Part shown: positions 16,828 to 24,582 of the stretch, piece after piece
How positions within the stretch are numbered: the first letter of the stretch is position 1
Layout of the letters: each line of letters begins with the position of its first letter
DNA from: UBA668 sp041394605
Lineage (GTDB): Bacteria > Actinomycetota > Acidimicrobiia > Acidimicrobiales > Ilumatobacteraceae
NCBI GenBank assembly: GCA_041394605.1
Contig: JAWKHX010000007.1
Coordinates: 1-64,000 of the forward strand
DNA length: 64,000 bases
Direction of reading: 5' to 3'
Made by a program: the position numbers and the translations under genes
The notes under the pieces: generated by a model
Databases searched by the model: none
Seen by the model: the letters and a program-made list of their open reading frames with translations, nothing else
What the model was told of the DNA's origin: nothing

Positions 16828-18033
16828 TCAGCCGAGTGCCGACTTCTCCAGGATGTGGATGCCGCAGGCCGAGCCCAGGCCGATGACGTGCGCCAGGCCC
16901 ACCTTGGCGCCCTCGATCTGGCGGTCGCCGGCCTCACCACGCAGGTGATGGCAGACCTCCCAGATGTTGGCGATGCCGGTGGCGGCGATCGGGTGGCCCT
17001 TGCTCTCCAGGCCGCCCGACACGTTGACCGGGGTGCGCCCATCGCGCCAGGTGGCGCCGGAGTTGAAGAAGTCCACCGCGCCGCCTTCCTCGCACAGGCC
17101 GAGGTTGTCGTAGTGCACCAGTTCGGCGGTGGCGAAGCAGTCGTGCAACTCCACGAGGTCGAGATCGTCCGGGCCGACGCCGGCCTGCTCGTACGCCTGC
17201 TTGGCGGCGACCTTGGTGAGCGTGTTCACGTCGGGCAGCACCTGGCAGGCCTCCTGCCACGGGTCGCTGGTGAGCACCGAGGCGCTGACCTTGATGGCCC
17301 GGCGCTGCTGCTCCAGCGACATCGTCTTCAGCTTGGAGCCGCTGACCACCACCGCAGCCGCGGCGCCGTCGCAGTTGGCCGAGCACATGGACCGGGTGTT
17401 CGGGTAGGCGATCATGACGTCGTTCATGATCTCCTCCAGCGTCATCCGCTTGGTGTAGGCGGCCAGCGGGTTCAGCGTGCTGTGCGCGTGATTCTTCTCG
17501 GAGATCTTGGCGAACAGCTCGAACGAGGCGCCGCCGTACTTGTGGCCGTACTCCATGCCCACCTGGGCGAACGTGCCGGGCATCGCATCGGTGCCGATGC
17601 GACCGTCGGTGCCGGTGACGGCGCCGTAGCGGCCGCTGGGCGTCCACTCCTTCTTGTCGCTCTTGGCGCGACCACCCGCGCCGAGCAGGCCGGCGCCGGC
17701 CAACTTCTCCACGCCGACGGCCAGACCCATGTCGCACTCGCCGGCCTTGATGGCCATGATCGCCGTGCGGAGCGCGGTGGCGCCCGTGGCGCACGCGTTG
17801 GACACGTTGAACACCGGGATGCCGGTCTGCCCGATCTGCTTCTGGATCTGCTGGCCGATGCCCCCGCCGCCCATCAGGCAGCCCGCGGCGAGCACGCCCA
17901 TGTCCTTCATGGTGACGCCGCCGTCGGCGAGTGCGGCCATGGCGGCCTCGGACGCGAGGTCCACGGTGTCCTTGTCCGGGTGCTTGCCGAACTTCGTCAT
18001 CTTGATGCCGAGGATGTAGATGTCGTCAGCCAT
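16828..18033 (-). CDS. SCP2-type thiolase (acetyl-CoA acetyltransferase-like)
   Basis: Thiolase-fold enzyme of about 401 residues, start ATG at 18033 with AAGGAGA eight bases upstream. The nucleophile region is FNVSNACATGATALRTA, followed later by ELHDCFATAELVHYDNLG, GGLESKGHPIAATG and HVIGLGSACGIHILEK, the four blocks of the non-decarboxylating thiolase/lipid-transfer branch. Such proteins pair with a zinc-ribbon OB-fold (DUF35) protein, and that partner is encoded just upstream. This suggests a heteromeric CoA-thioester lyase or thiolase acting in fatty-acid or sterol side-chain breakdown. An acyl-CoA dehydrogenase follows the same orientation. The exact substrate is not visible. Confidence 0.88.
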   Translation of the reverse strand: MADDIYILGIKMTKFGKHPDKDTVDLASEAAMAALADGGVTMKDMGVLAAGCLMGGGGIGQQIQKQIGQTGIPVFNVSNACATGATALRTAIMAIKAGECDMGLAVGVEKLAGAGLLGAGGRAKSDKKEWTPSGRYGAVTGTDGRIGTDAMPGTFAQVGMEYGHKYGGASFELFAKISEKNHAHSTLNPLAAYTKRMTLEEIMNDVMIAYPNTRSMCSANCDGAAAAVVVSGSKLKTMSLEQQRRAIKVSASVLTSDPWQEACQVLPDVNTLTKVAAKQAYEQAGVGPDDLDLVELHDCFATAELVHYDNLGLCEEGGAVDFFNSGATWRDGRTPVNVSGGLESKGHPIAATGIANIWEVCHHLRGEAGDRQIEGAKVGLAHVIGLGSACGIHILEKSALG

Positions 18034-18092
18034 CGGGGTGTCTCCTTGTGTGCGATCTGGGTGTGCGGTGGGTGCGGTTCGGGTGGGACGGG

Positions 18093-18485
18093 TCAGGCGG
18101 GCTCGAAGCCGAAGCCGACGGCCTCGACCCCGTTGTCGTCCAGACCGAGGGAGTAGGTGGCCAGGCGGACCTTCATGCCGAGCGACACGTGCTCGGGGTC
18201 GGGGTCCACGTTGATGAGATTGCCACGGACACTGGTGCCGTTGCAGTCCACCACTGCGGCCACGAACGGCACCGGCACGCCGGGCGCCGCGAACGTGACG
18301 ATGGTGAACGCGCGCACCTCGCCCTCGGTGGGCACGTCCACCTTGCGGAACTCGGTGCCGAAGCAGCCGGCGCAGGCGTTGCGGCGGTCGAAGTAGCGTG
18401 CCCCGCAGGACGTGCACTCGTTGGCCTGCAGGTGCGGCGCATCGCCGAGCACCAGGTAGTCGACCAAGGGAATCTGGGCTGTCAC
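18093..18485 (-). CDS. Zn-ribbon OB-fold protein (DUF35), thiolase partner
   Basis: 130 residues. A rubredoxin-like zinc ribbon (CTSCGARYFDRRNACAGC) is followed by an OB-fold (EVRAFTIVTFAAPGVPVPFVAAVVD), the typical DUF35 arrangement. In known cases these proteins bind the CoA moiety or open the tunnel of an associated SCP2 thiolase. The gene lies 59 bases upstream of the thiolase gene on the same strand, which fits that partnership. Start is GTG. The 210 bases between this gene and the acyl-CoA dehydrogenase upstream contain no gene I can support. Confidence 0.85.
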   Translation of the reverse strand: MTAQIPLVDYLVLGDAPHLQANECTSCGARYFDRRNACAGCFGTEFRKVDVPTEGEVRAFTIVTFAAPGVPVPFVAAVVDCNGTSVRGNLINVDPDPEHVSLGMKVRLATYSLGLDDNGVEAVGFGFEPA

Positions 18486-18695
18486 GGCTCCTCCTCGAGC
18501 ATGTGCGCGGACGTGAAGATGTGCCTCACGCTACGACGCCCCCGCCCCTCCGCCGAAGTCGGACGGGCCACGCCCCCACCCGAGTGCGGACGCGCACGCC
18601 GATGCGGTGGTCGGTCTCGTCCAACGCCATGGGTGCCGATGCAACCCGACGCGCACGACACCTGACAGGGGCGAAGCTCCCGCCTGCTCGGCGGC

Positions 18696-19856
18696 CTAGA
18701 TGCCCAGCGACTTGGCGATGATGGTCTTCATCACCTCGGTGGTGCCGCCGTAGATGGTGGTGACCCGGGCGTCCGCGTAGGCCCGCCCGATCGGGTACTC
18801 GGTCATGAAGCCGTAGCCGCCGTAGAGCTGCAGGCACTTGTGCACCGCCGACTGCTGCAGTTCGGTGCACCAGTACTTCGCCTGCGCGGCCTCGGCGGCG
18901 GACAGGGTGCCCTCGTTCAACCGCACCACGCACTGGTCGACGTACGCCTGGGCCACGTCCACCGCCGTCTTCACCTCGGCGAGCACGAACTTGGTGTTCT
19001 GGAACGCCGAGATCGGCTGGCCGAACGCGGTGCGCTCCTTCACATAGTCCACCGTCCAGTCCAGCGCGGCCCGCGCCGCCGCCACGCCCATGACGGCAAT
19101 GGACAGGCGTTCCTGCGGCAGGTTGGCCGTGAGGTAGGTGAACCCACGGCCTTCCTCGCCCAGCAGGTTGGCCACGGGCACCCGCACGTCGTTGAAGAAC
19201 AGTTCAGCGGTGTCCTGGCTGTGCAGGCCGATCTTGTCCAGGTTGCGGCCGCGCTCGAAGCCCTCCATCCCCCGCTCCACCACCATCAGCGAGATGCCGG
19301 CGTGGCGCTGTGAGGGATCCGTGCGAGCGGCGACGATCACCAGGTCGGCGTTGATGCCGTTCGTGATGAACGTCTTCGACCCGTTCAGCACGTACACATC
19401 CCCGTCACGCACCGCCGACGTGGTGATGCCGGCCAGGTCCGAGCCGGTGCCAGGCTCGGTCATCGCGATGGCGGTGATGAGTGTGCCGGCTGCGATGCCG
19501 GGCAACCAGCGGGCGGCCTGCTCGTCGTTGCAGTACTCCAGGAAGTACGGGGTGAGGATGTCGTTGTGCAGGGTGATGCCCAAGCCCGCGCCGCCGATGC
19601 CCGCTGCGGCCAGCACCTCGGCCATCACCTGGTTGAAGCGGAAGTCCTTCACGCCGCCACCGCCGTGCTGCTCGGGTACGGCCATGCCGGTGAAGCCGTA
19701 GGAGCCGGCCTCGGCGAAGATCTCCCGCGGGGCGATGCCCGCGGCCTCCCAGTCCATGTACTGCGGGGTCATCCGGTCGGCGACGAAGGAGGCGAACGAG
19801 TCGCGGAACGCCAGGTGTTCGGCCTCGTAGTGGGGACGGTGGACGGCATCGGTCAT
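18696..19856 (-). CDS. Acyl-CoA dehydrogenase
   Basis: 386-residue FAD enzyme introducing the alpha-beta double bond in acyl-CoA. All three domains are present: N-terminal helices, a beta domain with AIAMTEPGTGSDLAGITTSA and VLNGSKTFITNG, and a C-terminal bundle with LQLYGGYGFMTEYPIGRAYADAR. In the usual IYEGT motif the glutamate is glycine (IYGGTTEVMK), so the catalytic base should come from the helix-G position, as in isovaleryl- or long-chain-type enzymes. It lies upstream of the DUF35/thiolase pair on the same strand, consistent with a beta-oxidation-like set. Confidence 0.9.
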   Translation of the reverse strand: MTDAVHRPHYEAEHLAFRDSFASFVADRMTPQYMDWEAAGIAPREIFAEAGSYGFTGMAVPEQHGGGGVKDFRFNQVMAEVLAAAGIGGAGLGITLHNDILTPYFLEYCNDEQAARWLPGIAAGTLITAIAMTEPGTGSDLAGITTSAVRDGDVYVLNGSKTFITNGINADLVIVAARTDPSQRHAGISLMVVERGMEGFERGRNLDKIGLHSQDTAELFFNDVRVPVANLLGEEGRGFTYLTANLPQERLSIAVMGVAAARAALDWTVDYVKERTAFGQPISAFQNTKFVLAEVKTAVDVAQAYVDQCVVRLNEGTLSAAEAAQAKYWCTELQQSAVHKCLQLYGGYGFMTEYPIGRAYADARVTTIYGGTTEVMKTIIAKSLGI

Positions 19857-19953
19857 GGCAGAGACGGTAGTGGGGCGGGGTCACCGCCGGCCAAGGGCCG
19901 GGTCGGGCCATCGGACCCTTTCCCCGGCGGTGCGATGCAGGCACGATCGTCGC

Positions 19954-20397
19954 GTGGGTGTCACGGCTCGCGTCCGCACCATCGTCGGGCTGGAGGTGTT
20001 CGAACTGGTCGGTGCGCTGGTGGGAACGGTGGGTCTGCTGCACGACGGCTACGAGTTCATGGGGCGCACGGTCGAGACCAGTGAGTTGCCGTTTCAGAGT
20101 TGGGTGGTGGCGGGTCTCAGCCTGCTGGTGGCCAATGGGCTGGTGCCGGCGATCGCCCTCGTGCTGGCCTGGTGCCACCATCACCGAGCCCGCATGGCCC
20201 ACCTCCTCACCGGCGCGGTGCTGATGGCCTGGATCGTCGGGCAGGTCGCCGTGATCGGGCTGGTGTTCGTGCTGCAGCCGGTGATGTTCGTGGTCGGCGC
20301 GGCGATCACCGCCCTCGCCGCATCGCTGCCGGCGCAGGTGCCCGGACGCGACAACGGCCGCCGGGGCACGGACACCCCGACGGCCGTTGGCTCCTGA
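19954..20397 (+). CDS. Small multi-pass membrane protein, unknown function
   Basis: 147 residues from GTG at 19954, chosen because the upstream frame overlaps the divergent dehydrogenase gene. Four hydrophobic segments are visible (TIVGLEVFELVGALVGTVGL, SWVVAGLSLLVANGLVPAI, the LTGAVLMAWIVGQVAVIGLV block, and MFVVGAAITALAAS), with a short loop HHHRARMAH. I do not recognise the family. The C-terminal codons form part of a hairpin that seems to serve as terminator for the convergent ABC transporter genes. Confidence 0.6.
   Translation: MGVTARVRTIVGLEVFELVGALVGTVGLLHDGYEFMGRTVETSELPFQSWVVAGLSLLVANGLVPAIALVLAWCHHHRARMAHLLTGAVLMAWIVGQVAVIGLVFVLQPVMFVVGAAITALAASLPAQVPGRDNGRRGTDTPTAVGS
20353..20388 (-). 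terminator. Strong hairpin between convergent genes
   Basis: AACGGCCG with CGGGG pairs with CCCCG with CGGCCGTT (13 base pairs in two blocks, 8-base loop). It lies 15 bases beyond the ABC permease stop and inside the last codons of the convergent membrane-protein gene. A minus-strand terminator for the transporter operon is likely. Confidence 0.55.
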
Positions 20398-20403
20398 GGA
20401 GGA

Positions 20404-21420
20404 TCAGGCGCCGGCGGCGTCCTTCGGGGCGACACCAAGGTCCTCCAGCACCTGCTGGCCGATCGGCGTCTTGCGCTTGCGGATCTTGATGATCTGGTTG
20501 CGGCTGGCCAGCGCCACGGCGGCCAGCAGCGACACACCCTCGAACAGCGGGCGGATCCACTGCTGGGTGGTGTAGATGAGGTTGAGGCCCTTCACACCCC
20601 ACGCCAGCGCGTAGAGGGCGATCATCGCGCCCCAGACGTTGGGACGCCCCTTCAGCTGCGATGCACCGAAGAACACGGCAGCGACAGCCGGGAACAGGTA
20701 GCCAGGGCCGATCGACTGGCCGTACGTGCCGACCTTCCAGGAGTACACGACCCCGGCAAATCCGGCGACGAGCGCCGACGCGATCAGCGATCCCCAGCGA
20801 AGCCGGTCGGTGCGGATACCGGTGAGGCGCGCCGCCTCCGGGTTGCCACCCGTGGCGAACATCTGCCGGCCGAGCGGCGTGTGTTCCAGCACGTACCACA
20901 CGATGATCGCCAGAATCAGCAGGTACCACACGAAGCGCTGCAACCCCAGGAACGGGGCCGCGCCGACGTTCTTGTACGCGTCCGACAGCTCGCCGCTGAT
21001 GGTCTGCGGCGAGACGAACAGCACGAACGCGGTGAGTATCTGGCTCATGCCGAGTGTGGCGATGAAGCTGTCCACCTTCAGCTTGACCACCACGAAACCG
21101 CTGATGGTGCCGGCCACGAGGCAGACCAGCAGACCGAGCAGAAGGCCCACACCTTGCGGCCAGTCCGTGTTCTTGGCGATCCAGTTGATGACCACCAGGC
21201 ACGCGGACATGTTGAGCCCGATCGACAGGTCGTAGGTGCCGGTGGCCAGCGGGATGAGGAACGCCAGCGCCAGCACACCATTGATGACGTTCTCCTGGGT
21301 GACCAGTTTGAACGACGTGGTGGTGAGGAACGTGTCCGGGCGCAAGATGGTGAACAGCACCATGAAGAACGCCCACAAGTACAAGGCGCTGTACTTGTCG
21401 AGCCTGAGTCGGTTGATCAC
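20404..21420 (-). CDS. Sugar-type ABC transporter permease
   Basis: 338-residue membrane protein of the RbsC/BPD_transp_2 family with about ten membrane segments. The diagnostic region is LIPLATGTYDLSIGLNMSACLVV and later ISGFVVVKLKVDSFIATLGM, which corresponds to the ATPase-coupling loop of ribose-type permeases. Start GTG overlaps the ATPase stop by GTGA. With the double ATPase and the divergent lipoprotein it forms a class-2 carbohydrate uptake (CUT2) importer. The substrate may be a pentose, a polyol or another small solute. Confidence 0.9.
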   Translation of the reverse strand: MINRLRLDKYSALYLWAFFMVLFTILRPDTFLTTTSFKLVTQENVINGVLALAFLIPLATGTYDLSIGLNMSACLVVINWIAKNTDWPQGVGLLLGLLVCLVAGTISGFVVVKLKVDSFIATLGMSQILTAFVLFVSPQTISGELSDAYKNVGAAPFLGLQRFVWYLLILAIIVWYVLEHTPLGRQMFATGGNPEAARLTGIRTDRLRWGSLIASALVAGFAGVVYSWKVGTYGQSIGPGYLFPAVAAVFFGASQLKGRPNVWGAMIALYALAWGVKGLNLIYTTQQWIRPLFEGVSLLAAVALASRNQIIKIRKRKTPIGQQVLEDLGVAPKDAAGA

Positions 21421-22931
21421 GCGCTCCTCCTGGAGGTCTGCAGCTGGGTGTGTTCGATGGTTTCCGCGGTGATGTCGCTACCGCTGATCTCGGCGACGAT
21501 CTGGCCGTCGACGATCACCAGCACGCGGTGGCACAGCCGGACCAGTTCGTCCGTGTCCGTGCTGGCCACGAAGGTCGCCACCCCTTCCTGGGCGGCCTGG
21601 TCGACGAGGGCGTGGATCTGGTCCTTGGCCCCGATGTCGATGCCCTGCGTGGGTTCGGCCAGCAGCAGCACCTTTGGCGTCAGACGCAACGCCTTGCCGA
21701 ACATCACCTTCTGCTGATTGCCGCCGCTGAGCGCACCGATGGCGGCCTCGGGGCCGGGCGTCTTGATGGACAGCCGGGCGATCCAGGAGTGTGTCTCCTC
21801 GCGCTCGCGCCGGTGTCGAAGGCGTCCTGCCACGAAGTGCGGAGTGAGGTCGCTGAGCGTCAGGTTCTCGCGCACCGTCATCGGGCCCACCGTGCCGCGG
21901 ACCTTGCGGTCGGCGGGCACGAAGGCGATGCCGGCATCGATGGCCGAGCGGGGGTCGAAGTTCTTGATGACCCGACCGTCCACCACCACGTCTCCCTCGT
22001 CGCGAGGCAACTGCCCGGCGATCAACTCGAGCACGTGCTCCCTGCCCGAGCCGGTGATGCCCGCCAGGCCGACGATCTCACCCTCGTGCACGTCCAGGTC
22101 GATGCCGTGGACATTGCCACCGTGCAGATCGCGAACACGGAGCACCGAACTGGCCTGGCTGCCGAACACGCTGGCCGTCGCCGCTTCGATGCGGTGGCCG
22201 ACGATCAACTCGACCAGACCGTCGTGGTCCAGCCCCGCCACCGGCACGGTGGCGATCTTGTGGGCATCGCGGAGCACGGTCACACGGTCGGCAAGCTCGA
22301 ACACCTCGTCGAGGTGGTGCGACACGTACAGGATGGAGACACCGCGCTCCTTCAGCCGGTGGATCACCTCGAACAGTCGCTCCACGTCAGCGCCGGGCAA
22401 CGTGGCAGTGGGTTCGTCCAGCACCAGGAGATTGGCACCCTCCTCCCAGCCGGAGATCGCGCGGGCGATGGCCACTGCCGTCTTCTGCGACGGCGGCAGG
22501 CTGTCCACTGGTTTCTTGACGTCGATACTGCCCAGGCCCAGGGCGTCCATGGCTTCCCGCGCCCGGCGCACTTCCTCGCGCCAGCGGATCTTTCCGCCGA
22601 ACCCTGTGGTGTAGCCGACCGTGAGTGCGATGTTCTCGACTGTGCTGAGGTTGCCGATCAGCCCGAGGTCTTGGTGGACGAAACGGATGCCCGCAGCGGC
22701 CGCGGCATCGCCGTCGCCGAGCGTCAGCGGCTCGCCGTTGGCCCAGGCGCTGGCACCGGGATCAGGCTGGTGATAGCCGGCAAGGACCTTGATCAGCGTG
22801 GACTTGCCGGAGCCGTTCTGCCCCACCAGGGCATGCACCTCGCCCGCCGCGACGTCGAGGTCGACATCGACGAGCGCGGACTGGCCAGGGAACGTCTTCG
22901 ACAGATGTTCGATGCGGAGCGCGTCGGCCAC
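21417..22931 (-). CDS. Sugar-type ABC transporter ATP-binding protein (double ATPase)
   Basis: About 504 residues with two nucleotide-binding domains, as in RbsA/MglA. The first has Walker A GQNGSGKST, signature-like LPPSQKTAVAIARA and Walker B NLLVLDEPTATLP. The second has a degenerate Walker A (GITGSGREHVLEL) but a good signature LSGGNQQKVMFGKAL and LLLAEPTQGIDIGA. This asymmetry is normal in CUT2 importers. I chose GTG at 22931 because GGGAGG lies five bases ahead and the fold starts immediately. An ATG at 23027 would add about 32 residues of non-family sequence. Confidence 0.9.
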   Translation of the reverse strand: MADALRIEHLSKTFPGQSALVDVDLDVAAGEVHALVGQNGSGKSTLIKVLAGYHQPDPGASAWANGEPLTLGDGDAAAAAGIRFVHQDLGLIGNLSTVENIALTVGYTTGFGGKIRWREEVRRAREAMDALGLGSIDVKKPVDSLPPSQKTAVAIARAISGWEEGANLLVLDEPTATLPGADVERLFEVIHRLKERGVSILYVSHHLDEVFELADRVTVLRDAHKIATVPVAGLDHDGLVELIVGHRIEAATASVFGSQASSVLRVRDLHGGNVHGIDLDVHEGEIVGLAGITGSGREHVLELIAGQLPRDEGDVVVDGRVIKNFDPRSAIDAGIAFVPADRKVRGTVGPMTVRENLTLSDLTPHFVAGRLRHRREREETHSWIARLSIKTPGPEAAIGALSGGNQQKVMFGKALRLTPKVLLLAEPTQGIDIGAKDQIHALVDQAAQEGVATFVASTDTDELVRLCHRVLVIVDGQIVAEISGSDITAETIEHTQLQTSRRSA

Positions 22932-23072
22932 TCCACCTCCCCCCTCGTTCGCGGCGCCCGACTTTTTGGGCTGCCGTTCAACAAAGACTAGCAAACTGGT
23001 CGCGGTATCAATAAACTGCCCGACCACGAGACATCACTCCTATCCACTTGTCTCGTTCACGAGGGGGAATCC
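22932..23072. promoter_or_regulatory. Divergent promoter region of the ABC importer
   Basis: A 141-base region between the ATPase and binding-protein genes, less GC-rich than its surroundings. Two AAACTG hexamers start at 22993 and 23013, 20 bases apart, which could be operator half-sites. GAGGGGG precedes the plus-strand ATG. No local regulator gene was found. Confidence 0.4.
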
Positions 23073-24251
23073 ATGAGAAAGTTCCGTTCCGTTCTCGCCG
23101 TCATGGCGGTCGCCGGCATCGTCGTCGGCGCCTGTGGTGACGACGAGAAGTCGACCGACACCACGGCTGGCGGCAGCACCGAGACCACTGCTGGCGGCGG
23201 TACCGAGACCACTGCTGCCGGCGGCGAGGACGCCGGCCTGGCTGCAGCCCGCGCCAACGTCGAGGCCCACCTCACGGCCGATGGCGCGATCGGCGTCACC
23301 ATCCCGCTCACCGCGGTGCCGGAGAAGAAGACGATTGCCTGGATGGAGTGCGACGTGCCCACGTGCGCGGCGTACCTCACCCCTGGCTTCAAGGCTGCCA
23401 CCGCGGCGCTCGGTTGGGATCTGCAGATCTTCCCGATGACCAGCGCCGACCCCGGCCCCGGCATCCAGGCCGCCATCGACTCGGCGCCGGACTTCATCGC
23501 GATGACCGGTGTGGTCGCTGCCCAGTTCCAGCCGCAGGTGGACGCAGCCAAGGCTGCCGGCATCCCGCTGCTGTCCTGCTTCGGCACCGACGACCCCAGC
23601 CCCGAGCTCGGCATCTACATGCAGTGCGGTGACGAGAACTTCGTCTCCAAGACCGGCCCGCTGATGGCGGACTGGGCGATCGTGGACTCCGAGGGCGCAG
23701 CCAACGTGCTCATCGTCAGCATCCCGGACTTCCCGGTGCTCGTCGTCGAGACCGACGCCTACAAGGCGCAGATGGAGAAGAACTGCTCCAACTGCAAGTA
23801 CACCGAGTTGAACGTCACGCTCGACGACCTCATCCAGGGCAAGGTCCCGGACCTGGTGGCCTCGGCCCTCCAGGCCGACCCGAGCATCAACTATGTGTTC
23901 AACTCGTTCGGCGACCTGCCCGGCGGTGTCACCGCCACGCTCGCTTCGGCCGGCCTCGCCGATCAGGTGACCGTCTACGGCCAGGACTTCAGCACGATCG
24001 ACCTCGAGGAGATCGTCGCCGGTACGCAGGGCGCCTGGAGCGCCGACCCGAAGGGCTACGCCGCCTGGTTGATGGTGGACGCCGCCGCCCGCCTCAGCCT
24101 GGGCATGGAGCTCACCGAGGAGCGCGCCGCCGCCGCCCTGCCGACCATCATCATCGATGAGCCGGCCGAGGCCCAGGCGATCATCGACGTCGGTGGCGAC
24201 TGGATGCCGCCGGGCGCCGAGGATGCCTTCAAGGCCCTCTGGGGCGTCTGA
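23073..24251 (+). CDS. ABC transporter substrate-binding lipoprotein (sugar type)
   Basis: 392 residues. Signal peptide and lipobox (AGIVVGAC, Cys about 21) are followed by a Ser/Thr/Gly linker of about 30 residues (STETTAGGGTETT), then a periplasmic-binding-protein type 1 fold (KKTIAWMECDVPTCAAYLTP, FIAMTGVVAAQFQPQVDAAKAAGIPL, VTVYGQDFS). It would sit on the outer face of the membrane and deliver substrate to the divergently encoded permease and ATPase. Four extra cysteines (CDVPTC and NCSNC) are unusual for the family and may form disulfides. GAGGGGG gives the ribosome site. A strong terminator follows. Confidence 0.9.
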   Translation: MRKFRSVLAVMAVAGIVVGACGDDEKSTDTTAGGSTETTAGGGTETTAAGGEDAGLAAARANVEAHLTADGAIGVTIPLTAVPEKKTIAWMECDVPTCAAYLTPGFKAATAALGWDLQIFPMTSADPGPGIQAAIDSAPDFIAMTGVVAAQFQPQVDAAKAAGIPLLSCFGTDDPSPELGIYMQCGDENFVSKTGPLMADWAIVDSEGAANVLIVSIPDFPVLVVETDAYKAQMEKNCSNCKYTELNVTLDDLIQGKVPDLVASALQADPSINYVFNSFGDLPGGVTATLASAGLADQVTVYGQDFSTIDLEEIVAGTQGAWSADPKGYAAWLMVDAAARLSLGMELTEERAAAALPTIIIDEPAEAQAIIDVGGDWMPPGAEDAFKALWGV

Positions 24252-24582
24252 CGAAGGTCAGCCAAGGTGACGGCCAGGCCGCCACCTGAACCAATCAGTG
24301 AGTGCCGGCCGGCGCTGGGGAAACCCGGCGCCGGCCGGTGCCGTTTTCGACGGCCTGCCATCCGCTTACTTGAGAACGGTTCCAGCGGCGCCAGATCTTC
24401 GTGCCCGCCCCGTGGCCCGATGACCACCTTCGGTCTGCCCGTTCGCGTCCGCCGACATGCTCGTGCTGCTCGGCCACCGCACCGGACTCGGCCCGGTCAA
24501 CGGCGCCTCGCCTGCCTGACGCGATGCGGTCACCGGCGGTTCGATGACGCGTCGGTGACGCAGGTCCGCTGAGGTCGCGAGA
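24252..24582. other. Intergenic region, no gene seen
   Basis: 331 bases between the binding-protein gene and the large regulator. Apart from the terminator at 24302-24347 I see no gene or conserved motif. The promoter of the regulator must lie in the second half. Confidence 0.6.
24302..24347 (+). terminator. Rho-independent terminator after binding-protein gene
   Basis: CCGGCCGGCGC (24305-24315) pairs exactly with GCGCCGGCCGG (24328-24338), the loop adds a GGG/CCC pairing, and TTTT follows at 24344-24347. It lies 50 bases after the stop codon. Confidence 0.8.

Noticed and set aside
22993..23018. AAACTG repeat pair as a definite operator
   Set aside because: Only two hexamers 20 bases apart with no dyad and no nearby regulator; kept as a remark within the promoter region only.
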